Source: Halomonas sp. 1513 (GTDB lineage: Bacteria; Pseudomonadota; Gammaproteobacteria; Pseudomonadales; Halomonadaceae). Taken from it: a stretch of DNA of 64,000 nucleotides. A program made the position numbers and the translations under genes. The DNA is taken from the NCBI GenBank assembly GCA_001971685.1, contig CP019326.1, forward strand, positions 1,798,001 through 1,862,000, in the 5' to 3' direction. The notes under the pieces are model-generated. The model had not been told where the DNA came from. It did no database searches and worked only from the letters and a program-made list of their open reading frames with translations. Within the stretch, counting starts at the first letter, position 1. Every line of letters begins with the position of its first letter. Positions 37,024 to 45,126 of this stretch are shown here, piece after piece.

Positions 37024-38047
37024 ATGCGCTGTCGCCGATCAGCAGCGTGAAGCCGACATCCTTTTGCCGCGCCACGCGCTCGCCGGCCAGCTGCGCCAAC
37101 AGTTGCTCTGCCGCCAGCTGCCCCATACGGTGCCGCGGCGAGCGGATGGTGGTGAGCCGCGGCGTGACGAACTGGCCCAGCGGCAGGCCGTTGAAGCCGA
37201 CGATGGCGATGTCCTTGGGTACGCCGAGGCCGAGGCGCTGGGCATGGAGCAGAGCGCCGGTGGCCAGGTCATCGTTGGCGAAGTGGATGGCATCGGCGCG
37301 GGGATGCGACGCGAGTACCTGATCGAGGGCCGTGGCACCTACCTCCAGGTTTCCCAGACGCTCCAGGTCGAGTAGCGGCGCCGCCAGTCCCGCCTCCTCG
37401 AGCACCTCGCGGTGGCCTGAGTAGCGCATGCCGGCGCGGTAGTCCTCGGCCATTCGCCCCCCCACGTAGACGATCTCGCGATGACCGCGCGCCAGCAGGT
37501 GGTGGGCCATGCAGCGCCCGGCCGCGACGTGGTCCAGGCCGACATTGAGATCCAGCGCCTCGCCCAGCTCCATCATCTCCATGACCGGCTTGTCCCCCTG
37601 GCGCAGCAGGGCGCGGCAGGCGTCGCTGTGGCGCAGCCCGGCGGTGACCAGTGCCGAGCAGGACCAGCCCAGGAAGGTGCGCACCAGCTGGGCCTCGCGG
37701 TCGAGATCGTAGTCGGTGTTGCCGAGCAGGATCTGGTAGCCCTCGGCCTCGAAGGTCTCCTGCAGCCCCTGGATGACCTCGATGAACACCGCGTTGGACA
37801 GCGACGGCACGATCACCGCGATGAACCGCGAGCTGGCCGAGGCCAGACTGCCGGCCACCAGGTTGGGCACATAGCCGAGCCGCTCCACGGTGGCGAGGAT
37901 ATGCCGACGAGTCTCGGCATTGACGCGCTCCGGCGTATTCAGCGCCCTGGATACCGTGATCGCCGAGACGCCGGCCGCTGCGGCGACCTGGCTCAGGGTG
38001 GTGCGCGCCGAACCGCGTCGTCGGCGTGGGGGAGATGAGGTAGACAT
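37022..38047 (-). CDS. LacI-family transcriptional regulator (GntR/gluconate type)
   Basis: This 341-residue protein has a LacI helix-turn-helix at about residues 16-62, with TLSQVAAAAG and VSAITVSRALN, preceded by an Arg-rich start. A periplasmic-binding-protein-like effector domain fills the rest (FIAVIVPSLSNAVF, then AIVGFNGLPLG near the C-terminus). The pattern is closest to repressors of gluconate-type genes. It is divergent from the ltnD operon. The palindrome ATGTTAGCGCTAACAT (38103-38118), 56 bases upstream of its own start, is a classical LacI-type operator. It probably represses both itself and the tetronate operon. The effector is unknown; a tetronate or pathway intermediate is the natural candidate. 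Confidence 0.9.
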   Translation of the reverse strand: MSTSSPPRRRRGSARTTLSQVAAAAGVSAITVSRALNTPERVNAETRRHILATVERLGYVPNLVAGSLASASSRFIAVIVPSLSNAVFIEVIQGLQETFEAEGYQILLGNTDYDLDREAQLVRTFLGWSCSALVTAGLRHSDACRALLRQGDKPVMEMMELGEALDLNVGLDHVAAGRCMAHHLLARGHREIVYVGGRMAEDYRAGMRYSGHREVLEEAGLAAPLLDLERLGNLEVGATALDQVLASHPRADAIHFANDDLATGALLHAQRLGLGVPKDIAIVGFNGLPLGQFVTPRLTTIRSPRHRMGQLAAEQLLAQLAGERVARQKDVGFTLLIGDSA

Positions 38048-38102
38048 TGGTCGTGTCCTTGCAAACCCGTCTTGCTGATGGCGGTTGGCTCTACTAAAAA
38101 GG

Positions 38103-38128
38103 ATGTTAGCGCTAACATGATAGCGCTA
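38103..38128. promoter_or_regulatory. Palindromic LacI-type operator with a second partial site
   Basis: ATGTTAGCGCTAACAT (38103-38118) is a perfect 16-bp palindrome that resembles gluconate-repressor operators. A second core, TAGCGCTA, lies at 38121-38128. Both are between the LacI-type gene and ltnD. Confidence 0.75.
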
Positions 38129-38211
38129 GCAGCAACGCTCGCTTGGCAGACCTAGAGCAGCAGCACCGCTCGGGACTGACCCGGCGGCAGGCCGAAGTGG
38201 AGTTGCCTCTT

Positions 38212-38336
38212 AGCGAGGAACGCCGGGGGCAGGTCGAAGAGGAGGTTTGCGCCATGGATGGCGCAAGGTAGCGCCCAGGGATGGGTTCACAGCGCCTCCT
38301 CGTAGGCCTGCCGACGGATAAGTTTCGAGCGGTGCT
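38212..38336 (+). repeat. Palindromic intergenic repeat element, copy 1
   Basis: The element starts AGCGAGGAACGCCGGGGGC. Its outer arms (GGCAGG..GAGGAGG near 38230-38245 and CCTCCTC..CCTGCC near 38296-38312) pair with each other. Its centre is the hairpin TTGCGCCAT-GG-ATGGCGCAA (38247-38266). It matches copies at 43176 and 63891 in the same orientation. It fills most of the gap before ltnD, the rest of which holds the operator above. Confidence 0.8.
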
Positions 38337-38375
38337 GCTATCAGCGACCTTACCGGGCATCCCAAGGAGATCAGA

Positions 38376-39329
38376 GTGAGCCACAGCAGCCCCCATATAC
38401 ATCCACACGTCGGCGTCGTCGGCGTCGTCGGCCTCGGCGCCATGGGCATGGGCACGGCGCGGGCGCTTCACGAGCGGGGCCTGACGGTGACCGGCTGCGA
38501 CGTCTCGGCGGATGCCCGGGACGCCTTCGTGGCCCACGGCGGCAGCAGCGTGGCGTCACCGGCGGAGCTGGCCGGCTGTGACGTCGTGGTGCTGCTGGTG
38601 GTCAACGGCGAGCAGGTCGAGCAGGTGCTGTTCGGCGAGCAGGGTCTGGTCGGCCAACTGGCGCCGGGCAGCCTGGTCGTCCAGTGTGCCACCGTGGCGC
38701 CCAGCCAGGCCCGCGGCCTCGGCGAGCGGCTGGCCGGCGCCGGGCTTGCGATGCTTGATGCGCCGGTCAGCGGCGGGGCAGCCAAGGCGCGCAGCGGTGA
38801 TCTCTCGGTGATGGCGTCTGGCGATGCCGTCGCCTTCGACAAGGCTCAGCCGGTGCTCGACGCCATGGCCGCTACCGTCTACCGGCTGGGCGACGAGCCC
38901 GGCGTCGGCTCGAGCATGAAGCTGGTCAACCAGCTGCTCGCCGGGGTGCATATCGCCACCGCCGCCGAGGCCATGGCACTGGGCATCCGCATGGGCCTCG
39001 ACCCGGACACCGTATACGACGTCATCACCCACTCGGCGGGCAACTCCTGGATGTTCGAGAACCGCGTGCCGCATATTCTCGAGGGCGACTATACGCCGCT
39101 CTCCGCCGTGGACATCTTCGTCAAGGATCTCAATATCGTGCATCAGACCGGCCGCGAGCTGGCCATGCCCACCCCGGTGGCGGCCAGCGCCCTGCAGCAG
39201 TTCACCGCCGCCAAGGGCGCCGGCTTCGGCCGCGAGGATGACTCGGCGGTGATCAAGGTCTATCAGCGCCTGTCGGGCATTGACCTGCCCCAGGCGGCCA
39301 ACGATGCCGACGCCGGAGGTGACCCATGA
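38376..39329 (+). CDS. ltnD: L-threonate dehydrogenase (beta-hydroxyacid dehydrogenase family)
   Basis: This 317-residue NAD(P)-linked enzyme has the Rossmann motif GLGAMG (about residues 18-23), the family signature DAPVSGGAAKARSGDLSVM, and the catalytic-lysine segment MKLVNQLL. GTG 38376 follows AAGGAGA by five bases. LtnD is known to oxidise L-threonate to 2-oxo-tetronate. The gene order with otnK, otnC and otnI reproduces the described tetronate cluster, which makes this assignment better than a generic 3-hydroxyisobutyrate dehydrogenase. The N-terminus is odd: a His-rich lead and a duplicated 9-bp unit (GGCGTCGTC twice near 38412) that repeats Gly-Val-Val in the first strand. Confidence 0.85.
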   Translation: MSHSSPHIHPHVGVVGVVGLGAMGMGTARALHERGLTVTGCDVSADARDAFVAHGGSSVASPAELAGCDVVVLLVVNGEQVEQVLFGEQGLVGQLAPGSLVVQCATVAPSQARGLGERLAGAGLAMLDAPVSGGAAKARSGDLSVMASGDAVAFDKAQPVLDAMAATVYRLGDEPGVGSSMKLVNQLLAGVHIATAAEAMALGIRMGLDPDTVYDVITHSAGNSWMFENRVPHILEGDYTPLSAVDIFVKDLNIVHQTGRELAMPTPVAASALQQFTAAKGAGFGREDDSAVIKVYQRLSGIDLPQAANDADAGGDP

Positions 39330-40627
39330 GCCTGGTACTGGGTGCCATCGCCGACGACTTCACCGGTGCCACCGATCTCGCCAACAACCTGGTGCGCGCC
39401 GGCATGCGCTGCGTGCAGCTGATCGGCGTGCCCGACGATGAGCTGGCGCTGGGCGAGGTCGATGCGGTGGTGGTAGCGCTCAAGTCGCGCTCCTGCCCGG
39501 CGCAGGACGCGGTGGCCGACTCCCTGGCGGCGCTGGAGTGGCTCGCGGCCCGCGGCGCGCGGCAGATCTTCTTCAAGTACTGTTCCACCTTCGACTCCAC
39601 CGACGCCGGCAATATCGGCCCGGTGGCCGATGCACTGCTGGAGCGGTTGGGCGGTGGCCAGACCGTGATGGTGCCGGCCTTTCCCGTCAACGGCCGCAGC
39701 GTCTACCAGGGCCACCTGTTCGTCGGCGACCGGCTGCTCAACGACAGCGGCATGCAGCACCACCCGCTCAACCCCATGACCGATGCCGACCTGGTCAGGG
39801 TGCTGGGGCGCCAGACGCCTCACCCGGTGGGCCTGGCCGCCCGGCCGGTGCTGGCCCGCGGCGGTGACGCGACCCGTGCGCATCTCGACGCCCTGGCGGC
39901 GGATGGCATACGCCACGTGATCTGCGACAGCCTCGACGAGCACGACCTCGAGGTGCTGGCCGAGGCGGTGGTCGACTTGCCGCTGGTCACCGGCGGCTCC
40001 GGCCTCGGCCAGGCGCTGCCGGCCGAGTATCGGCGCCGCGGCTGGCTGGCCGAGGTGGCCGAGCCGGGTCGCCTTGCGCAGTCATCAGGCAGCGCCCTGG
40101 TGCTCTCGGGCAGCTGCTCGCGAGCGACGCTGGGCCAAGTGGCCGCGTTCCTCGCGCATCACCCCGGCATGGCCCTCGACCCGCTGCAGCTCGCCGAAGG
40201 CGGGGCGCATCTCGACGCCGCCCTGGCCTTTGCCCGTGAGCACCTCGCCAGCGGCGGCCCGGTACTGGTCTATGCCTCCGCCGACCCCGAACGGGTCAAG
40301 GCCGCCCAGCAGGCGCTGGGCGTGGCCCGCGCCGGCGAGCTGGTGGAGCAGGCCCTGGGCCAGCTGGCCGGCACCCTGGTCGAGGAAGGCGTCGGGCGCC
40401 TGGTGGTGGCCGGCGGCGAGAGCTCCGGGGCGGTGGTCTCGGCACTGGGCATTCGCCAGCTGCGCATCGGCGGCCAGATCGACCCCGGCGTGCCCTGGAC
40501 CCAGGCGCCGCGTCAGGGTCAAGCGCCGCTGTCGCTGGCGCTCAAGTCGGGCAACTTCGGCGGCGAGGACTTCTTTACCCGCGCCTTCACGGTGCTGGAT
40601 GAGCTGACCGGGGAGGGCAGAGCATGA
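39326..40627 (+). CDS. otnK: 3-oxo-tetronate 4-kinase (DUF1537 family)
   Basis: This 433-residue protein is a four-carbon acid sugar kinase. The N-terminal domain opens with ADDFTGATDLANNL and contains FFKYCSTFDSTDAGNIGPV. The C-terminal nucleotide-binding domain has VVAGGESSGAVV and LALKSGNFGGEDFF. The ATG overlaps the ltnD stop (ATGA) and is preceded by GGAGGTGA, so the two genes are translationally coupled. OtnK phosphorylates 3-oxo-tetronate at O4, after LtnD or DenD and OtnI have made it. The length and the KYCSTFDST motif fit the OtnK subgroup better than the threonate kinases. Confidence 0.88.
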   Translation: MSLVLGAIADDFTGATDLANNLVRAGMRCVQLIGVPDDELALGEVDAVVVALKSRSCPAQDAVADSLAALEWLAARGARQIFFKYCSTFDSTDAGNIGPVADALLERLGGGQTVMVPAFPVNGRSVYQGHLFVGDRLLNDSGMQHHPLNPMTDADLVRVLGRQTPHPVGLAARPVLARGGDATRAHLDALAADGIRHVICDSLDEHDLEVLAEAVVDLPLVTGGSGLGQALPAEYRRRGWLAEVAEPGRLAQSSGSALVLSGSCSRATLGQVAAFLAHHPGMALDPLQLAEGGAHLDAALAFAREHLASGGPVLVYASADPERVKAAQQALGVARAGELVEQALGQLAGTLVEEGVGRLVVAGGESSGAVVSALGIRQLRIGGQIDPGVPWTQAPRQGQAPLSLALKSGNFGGEDFFTRAFTVLDELTGEGRA

Positions 40628-41283
40628 GCAGTGGCAACGCCTCCCGCCAGGAAAACCAGCTGCGCGAGCAGATCGCCACCCTCGGCCAGTCGCTGTTCGA
40701 CCGCGGCCTGACCATGGGTTCCAGCGGCAATATCAGCGTGCGTCTCGACGACGGCGGCTGGCTGATGACGCCGACCAACGCCTGCCTGGGACGCCTCGAT
40801 CCGGCGTGTATCTCGCGCCTTGATGGCCAGGGGCAATGGCTCGACGGCGACAAGCCGACCAAGGAGCACTTCTTGCACATGGCGATGTACGCCGAACGCC
40901 CGCGCTCCGGGGCCATCGTGCACCTTCACTCGACTCACTCGGTGGCGGTCTCCTGCCTGCCGGACATCGACCCCTGCGACTGCATACCGCCGCTAACCGC
41001 CTACTATGTGATGAGGGTCGGCCGCCTGCCGCTGGTGCCCTACCACGTGCCCGGCGACCCGACCCTGGGCGACGCGGTGCGCGGCCTGGCCGGCCAGCAC
41101 AGCGCGGTGCTGCTGGCCAACCACGGGCCGGTGGTGGCCGGCAAGAACCTCGAAGCGGCGGTCTACGCCACCGAGGAGCTGGAAGAGACCGCCAAGCTGT
41201 TCCTGCTGCTGCGCGGCGAAAATCCGCGGGCCCTGACGCCGGAGCAGGTCGCCGAGCTCGAGGCGCGCTTCCCGCGTGATTGA
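40624..41283 (+). CDS. otnC: 3-oxo-tetronate 4-phosphate decarboxylase (class II aldolase family)
   Basis: This 219-residue protein belongs to the class II aldolase/adducin fold. GSSGNISVRL near residue 37, HLHSTHSVAVSCL near 100 (zinc-ligand histidines) and LANHGPVVAG near 165 are the family landmarks. In the tetronate pathway it decarboxylates 3-oxo-tetronate 4-phosphate to dihydroxyacetone phosphate and CO2. The start overlaps the otnK stop by four bases. The length is typical. An L-fuculose- or ribulose-phosphate aldolase would be the alternative, but the gene neighbours settle the call. Confidence 0.86.
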   Translation: MSSGNASRQENQLREQIATLGQSLFDRGLTMGSSGNISVRLDDGGWLMTPTNACLGRLDPACISRLDGQGQWLDGDKPTKEHFLHMAMYAERPRSGAIVHLHSTHSVAVSCLPDIDPCDCIPPLTAYYVMRVGRLPLVPYHVPGDPTLGDAVRGLAGQHSAVLLANHGPVVAGKNLEAAVYATEELEETAKLFLLLRGENPRALTPEQVAELEARFPRD

Positions 41284-41307
41284 TGTGAACCAAACTGGAT
41301 ACCCACG

Positions 41308-42105
41308 ATGATTCGACTGGCCGCCAACCTCAGCATGCTGTTCAACGAGCACGACTTCCTCGACCGTTTTGCGGCGGCCGCCCAGGCGGGCTTCCGTGGG
41401 GTCGAGTACCTGTTCCCCTACGAGCATGCCCCCGACACTCTGCGCGGCTTGCTTGACGAGCATGGCCTCGAGCAGGTGCTGTTCAACCTGCCGCCGGGGG
41501 ACTGGGCGGCCGGCGAGCGCGGCCTGGCGAGCCTGCCGGGGCGCGAAGGGGAGTTCCGCGACTCCGTTGGCGAGGCGCTGCGCTACGCCGAGGCGCTCGA
41601 CTGCCCGCGGGTGCACGCCATGGCCGGGCTGCTGCCCGCCGATGCCGACGACGCGGCCCACGCCGCCCATCACGCCACCTATATCAGTAACCTGCGCTTC
41701 GCCGCCCGCGAGGCCGCCAAGTCAGGCCGCGAGCTGCTCATCGAGCCGATCAACACCCGCGACATGCCGGGCTTCTTCCTGTCCCGCCAGGCCCAGGCCA
41801 TGGCGGTGCTGGAAGAGGTCGGCGAGCCCAACCTGCGACTGCAGTTCGACCTCTATCACTGCCAGATCATGGACGGCGACCTGACGCGCCATCTCGAGCG
41901 GCAGTTCGCCGCCATTGGCCACGTGCAGATCGCCGGCGTGCCGGAGCGCCATGAGCCCGACGTCGGCGAGGTGCACTACCCGTCGCTGTTCGAGCGCCTC
42001 GAGGCGCTGGGCTACGCTGGCTGGATCGGCTGCGAGTATCGTCCGGCCGGCGACACTCGCCGCGGCCTGGGCTGGGGGCGCGAGTACGGGCTGCTCCCCG
42101 GCTGA
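41308..42105 (+). CDS. otnI: 2-oxo-tetronate isomerase (hydroxypyruvate isomerase family)
   Basis: This 265-residue protein has the TIM-barrel pattern of the Hyi family: [18 protein letters not shown] at the start, [28 protein letters not shown] (metal-ligand Glu), [14 protein letters not shown], then [20 protein letters not shown] and GCEYRP (second Glu). OtnI interconverts 2-oxo- and 3-oxo-tetronate and thus links LtnD and DenD to OtnK. It lies 24 bases after otnC. Pure hydroxypyruvate isomerase activity cannot be excluded from sequence, but the operon favours the tetronate role. Confidence 0.85.
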   Translation: MIRLAANLSMLFNEHDFLDRFAAAAQAGFRGVEYLFPYEHAPDTLRGLLDEHGLEQVLFNLPPGDWAAGERGLASLPGREGEFRDSVGEALRYAEALDCPRVHAMAGLLPADADDAAHAAHHATYISNLRFAAREAAKSGRELLIEPINTRDMPGFFLSRQAQAMAVLEEVGEPNLRLQFDLYHCQIMDGDLTRHLERQFAAIGHVQIAGVPERHEPDVGEVHYPSLFERLEALGYAGWIGCEYRPAGDTRRGLGWGREYGLLPG

Positions 42106-42161
42106 GGTAGTGCCGCGACACCACAACCACGGATTTCAAGAACAAGAGGACGCCACTCTCC

Positions 42162-43124
42162 ATGCATATTCTGATCACCGGCGCCGCCGGCTTTCTCGGC
42201 CAGCGCCTGCTGCACCGCCTGATCGACCGCGGCGAGCTGTGCGGTCAAGCGATCAGCCGCTTCACGCTGGTCGACCAGGGTGAGGCCGCCGTGCCCCAGG
42301 CAGCGGGCATCGAATTCGACAACCGGGCGCTGGATATCACCGCCCCCGGCGCCTGGGACAGCGTGCTCGACGGCCGCCCCGACGTCATCTACCACCTGGC
42401 GGCGGTGGTGAGTTCCGCCGCCGAGGCAGATCTCGACCTCGGCATGGCGGTGAACTTCGACGCCACCCGGGCACTGCTGGAAGGCTGCCGCGCCCGTGAG
42501 CTGAGCGCCACGCGGCTGGTGATGGCAAGCTCAGTGGCCGCCTACGGCGGCGACCTGCCCGAGACCCTCGACGACATGACCGCGCTGCAGCCGCAGAACT
42601 CCTACGGCGCCCAGAAGGCGATGTGCGAGCTGCTGATCAACGACTATAGCCGCCGCGGCCTGGTCGACGGCCGCGTGCTGCGCCTGCCGACCATCGTGAT
42701 CCGCCCCGGGCGGCCCAACGCCGCGGCGTCGAGCTTCGCCTCGAGCATCCTGCGCGAGCCGTTGAACGGCGAGGAGGCAATCTGCCCGGTGCCGCGCGAG
42801 CAGCCGCTGTTCGTGATGTCGCCAGGCAAGGTGATCGAGGCGCTGGTGCACGGCGCCGAGGTCGACGGCGACGCGCTGGGCAAGTTCCGCGCTTTCATGC
42901 TGCCGGGGATCACGGTCACGGTCGCCGAGATGCTCGAGGCGCTGGGCCAAGCCGCTGGCGACGAGGCCGTGGCCCGGGTGCGCCATGAGCCCGACCCGCG
43001 CATCGCGGCGATCATCGCCAGCTGGCCGGCGCGCTTCGATACCGCCAAGGCCGACCGCTTGGGCTTCGCCGGCGACGACGATTTCAAGCAGATCATCGAT
43101 GCGTTCATATCGGAGCAGCAGTGA
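42162..43124 (+). CDS. denD: D-erythronate dehydrogenase (extended SDR)
   Basis: This 320-residue extended short-chain dehydrogenase starts with the NAD-binding motif ITGAAGFLGQRL. It has VIYHLAAVVSSAAEADLDLG, the catalytic region VMASSVAAYGGDLPET and the active-site YGAQK. The FARMLPGI-like C-terminal part (RAFMLPGITVTVAEMLEAL) fits the DenD group, which oxidises D-erythronate to 2-oxo-tetronate. The product would enter the OtnI-OtnK-OtnC route. AGAGGA about 13 bases upstream is a weak ribosome site. It is the last gene before a 355-base gap filled mainly by a repeat element. Confidence 0.83.
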   Translation: MHILITGAAGFLGQRLLHRLIDRGELCGQAISRFTLVDQGEAAVPQAAGIEFDNRALDITAPGAWDSVLDGRPDVIYHLAAVVSSAAEADLDLGMAVNFDATRALLEGCRARELSATRLVMASSVAAYGGDLPETLDDMTALQPQNSYGAQKAMCELLINDYSRRGLVDGRVLRLPTIVIRPGRPNAAASSFASSILREPLNGEEAICPVPREQPLFVMSPGKVIEALVHGAEVDGDALGKFRAFMLPGITVTVAEMLEALGQAAGDEAVARVRHEPDPRIAAIIASWPARFDTAKADRLGFAGDDDFKQIIDAFISEQQ

Positions 43125-43175
43125 AGCAAAACTGCGAAAAATTCATGGCTGATAACGCCAGTAGAGCCATGGCAC

Positions 43176-43380
43176 AGCGAGGAACGCCGGGGGCAGGCTT
43201 TCGAGGAGGTTTCGATGCCATGGGTGAGGAGCACTGCTCCGAACGGGTTGGCCATGGATGGCCAGCCCCGGTCCTGCAAGCGGAGCAGGATGCGAGAGCG
43301 CAGCAGGGCATCGGTAGCGCCCAGGGAGGGTTTACAGCGCCTCCTCGAGAGCCTGCCGACGGAACAGTTCCGAGCGCTGG
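43176..43380 (+). repeat. Palindromic intergenic repeat element, copy 2 (longer form)
   Basis: It shares the ends of copy 1 (AGCGAGGAACGCCGGGGGC and GCGCCTCCTCG..CCTGCCGACGGA) but is about 80-90 bases longer, because a centre with extra sequence lies on both sides of the hairpin GGTTGGCCAT-GG-ATGGCCAGCC (43246-43267). It occupies the denD-dctP gap. The hairpin differs from copies 1 and 3 by paired substitutions. Confidence 0.75.
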
Positions 43381-43437
43381 CAGCCCAGCGCGTTAGTAGC
43401 CCAGAGCAAGCGACGCACCTGATGCGTCATCAATGGC

Positions 43438-43454
43438 ACGGCGCCAAGCGCCGT
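43438..43454 (+). promoter_or_regulatory. Small hairpin upstream of dctP
   Basis: ACGGCG-CCAAG-CGCCGT forms a 6-bp stem 25 bases before the dctP start. Just upstream is the palindrome TGATG-CGT-CATCA (43420-43432). Either may affect transcription or mRNA stability; no regulator can be named. Confidence 0.3.
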
Positions 43455-43479
43455 ATCGACAACAATAGAGGAATGCCAC

Positions 43480-44487
43480 ATGACAACACGCCTAGCTCGT
43501 CGTCCCCTGGTCACCGCCATCGGCGGTGCCGTTTCACTGACCCTGGCCGGCATGGCTCTGCAGGCCCAGGCCGCTACCGAGATCAGCCTCGGCCACACGC
43601 TCTCCTCCACCTCCCACTATGCGGTGGGCGCCCAGGCCTTCAAGGAGACCCTGGAGGAACTCTCCGACGGCGCCTTCACCGTCACCGAACACAGCTCCGG
43701 CTCACTGGGCGGTGAGCGCGAGATGATCGAGGGCTTGCAGATCGGCACCGTGGACATCGTCATCACCTCCACCGGGCCGCTCGGCAACTTCGTGCCCGAG
43801 ACCTACGTGCTCGACCTGCCGTTCCTGTTCGAGGACTACGACCAGGCGCGCTGCGTGCTCGACAGCGAGCTCGGCGACGAGCTGCTGACCAAGATGAGCG
43901 ACCATGACCTGGTCGGCCTGGCCTGGTCGGAGAACGGCTTCCGTCACATGACCAACAGCCGCCGCGAGATCAGCTCGCCGGCCGATGCCGACGGCCTGCG
44001 GGTGCGCACCATGGAGAACGAGGTCCACCAGGAAGCGTTCCGCCAGATGGGCGCCCGGCCCACCCCGATGGCCTTCCCCGAGCTGTTCACCGCCCTGCAG
44101 CAGGGCACCGTGGATGGCCAGGAGAACCCCATCACGGTGATCGTGGCCACCAACTTCTGGGAAGTGCAGGACTACCTGTCGCTGACCGGCCACGTCTATT
44201 CGCCCTCCGCGGTGCTCGGCTCGCCGATCCTGCTCGACGGCTTGAGCGACGAGGAGCGCGAGTGGTTCCACGAGGCTGCCCGCGCCTCCGCCGAGGCGAC
44301 TCGCGGAGAAGTCTCGCGCCTCGAGGAGGAGGGTGTCGCGCTGCTCGAAGAGAACGGCATGACGGTCAAGACCGACATCGACATCGGCCCCTTCCAGGAA
44401 GCCGTGGCGCCGGCCTACGAGATCTTCACCGCCGAGCACGGTAGCGAGATGCTCGACCGGATCCAGGAAAAAGCTGCCAGCTGCTGA
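43480..44487 (+). CDS. dctP: TRAP transporter substrate-binding protein DctP (first system)
   Basis: This 335-residue exported protein has a signal peptide (VTAIGGAVSLTLAGMALQAQA) and the DctP fold. Landmarks are ISLGHTLSSTSHYAVGAQAF, the GLQIGTVDIVITSTGPLGNF strand, a conserved RHMTNSRREI loop with the substrate-binding arginine region, and the FTALQQGTVDGQENPITVI signature. It binds the substrate in the periplasm for the DctQM permease encoded next. Location directly after the tetronate genes points to import of L-threonate, D-erythronate or a related acid. The exact ligand cannot be read from sequence. Confidence 0.9.
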   Translation: MTTRLARRPLVTAIGGAVSLTLAGMALQAQAATEISLGHTLSSTSHYAVGAQAFKETLEELSDGAFTVTEHSSGSLGGEREMIEGLQIGTVDIVITSTGPLGNFVPETYVLDLPFLFEDYDQARCVLDSELGDELLTKMSDHDLVGLAWSENGFRHMTNSRREISSPADADGLRVRTMENEVHQEAFRQMGARPTPMAFPELFTALQQGTVDGQENPITVIVATNFWEVQDYLSLTGHVYSPSAVLGSPILLDGLSDEEREWFHEAARASAEATRGEVSRLEEEGVALLEENGMTVKTDIDIGPFQEAVAPAYEIFTAEHGSEMLDRIQEKAASC

Positions 44488-44496
44488 TGGCCTTAG

Positions 44497-44517
44497 CCCC
44501 CGGCGCATGCCGGGGGT
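44497..44517 (+). terminator. Intergenic stem-loop between dctP and dctQ
   Basis: CCCCCGGC (44497-44504), a GCAT loop and GCCGGGGG (44509-44516) form an 8-bp G/C stem followed by TCTCTCT. With such a weak U-tract it is likely a partial terminator or an mRNA-stabilising structure that keeps the binding protein more abundant than the permease. Confidence 0.6.
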
Positions 44518-44538
44518 CTCTCTGCACAGGGTGACGTT

Positions 44539-45126
44539 ATGCTCACTGCGTTTTTGCGCGTCGAGCACCAGTTGACGCGTCTGGCGATGGCCATCGCCAT
44601 CGTCATGCTGGTGATCTCGGTGACGCTCAGTTTCTATCAGGTACTGACCCGCTTCGTGTTCAACGCCCCCTCGACCTGGACCGAGGTGGCCTCGCGGGCG
44701 TCGATGATCTGGTGCGTGTTCATGGCCGCCGCGGCCACTTTCCGCGGCGGCTACATGATGGCCGTGGAGGCGATCTACAAGGTCATACCCGAGCGCTTTG
44801 CGCTATGGCTGGAGACGGCCATCGTGCTGTGCTGCCTGCTGGTGCTGGGGGTGCTGATCTACTTCGGTATCCTGATGACCGGTCGCGTCGGCAACCAGAC
44901 CATGTCAGGCATGAACATTCCCATGTCCTACGCCTACGCGGCGATTCCCACCGGGTCGGCGTTCGCCATCGTCGCGGTGCTGGCGCGGCTGTTCGCCCAG
45001 CTCAGCGGGCGCGAAGCGGTCGGCCCCGACAACAGCGAGGTCAGCCCCGAGGTCGAGCTGCAGCAGGTGCAGCAGGCCCAGCAGGATATCGCCAAGGATG
45101 ACGCAAGCGGGGGGCCGCGCCCATGA
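44539..45126 (+). CDS. dctQ: TRAP transporter small membrane subunit DctQ (first system)
   Basis: This 195-residue protein has four membrane spans, with the family motif QVLTRFVFNAPSTWTEVASR after the first span, where the Trp-Thr-Glu triad is typical of DctQ. The C-terminal 35 residues are polar and Gln-rich. It pairs with the large permease DctM, whose ATG overlaps its stop. Together with DctP they form a sodium-driven tripartite importer. An AGGGTGA element precedes the start. Confidence 0.88.
   Translation: MLTAFLRVEHQLTRLAMAIAIVMLVISVTLSFYQVLTRFVFNAPSTWTEVASRASMIWCVFMAAAATFRGGYMMAVEAIYKVIPERFALWLETAIVLCCLLVLGVLIYFGILMTGRVGNQTMSGMNIPMSYAYAAIPTGSAFAIVAVLARLFAQLSGREAVGPDNSEVSPEVELQQVQQAQQDIAKDDASGGPRP

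Noticed and set aside
43121..43715. ORFs running through repeat copy 2 into dctP
   Set aside because: They cross the repeat element and the dctP signal-peptide region in another frame and encode no recognisable protein.
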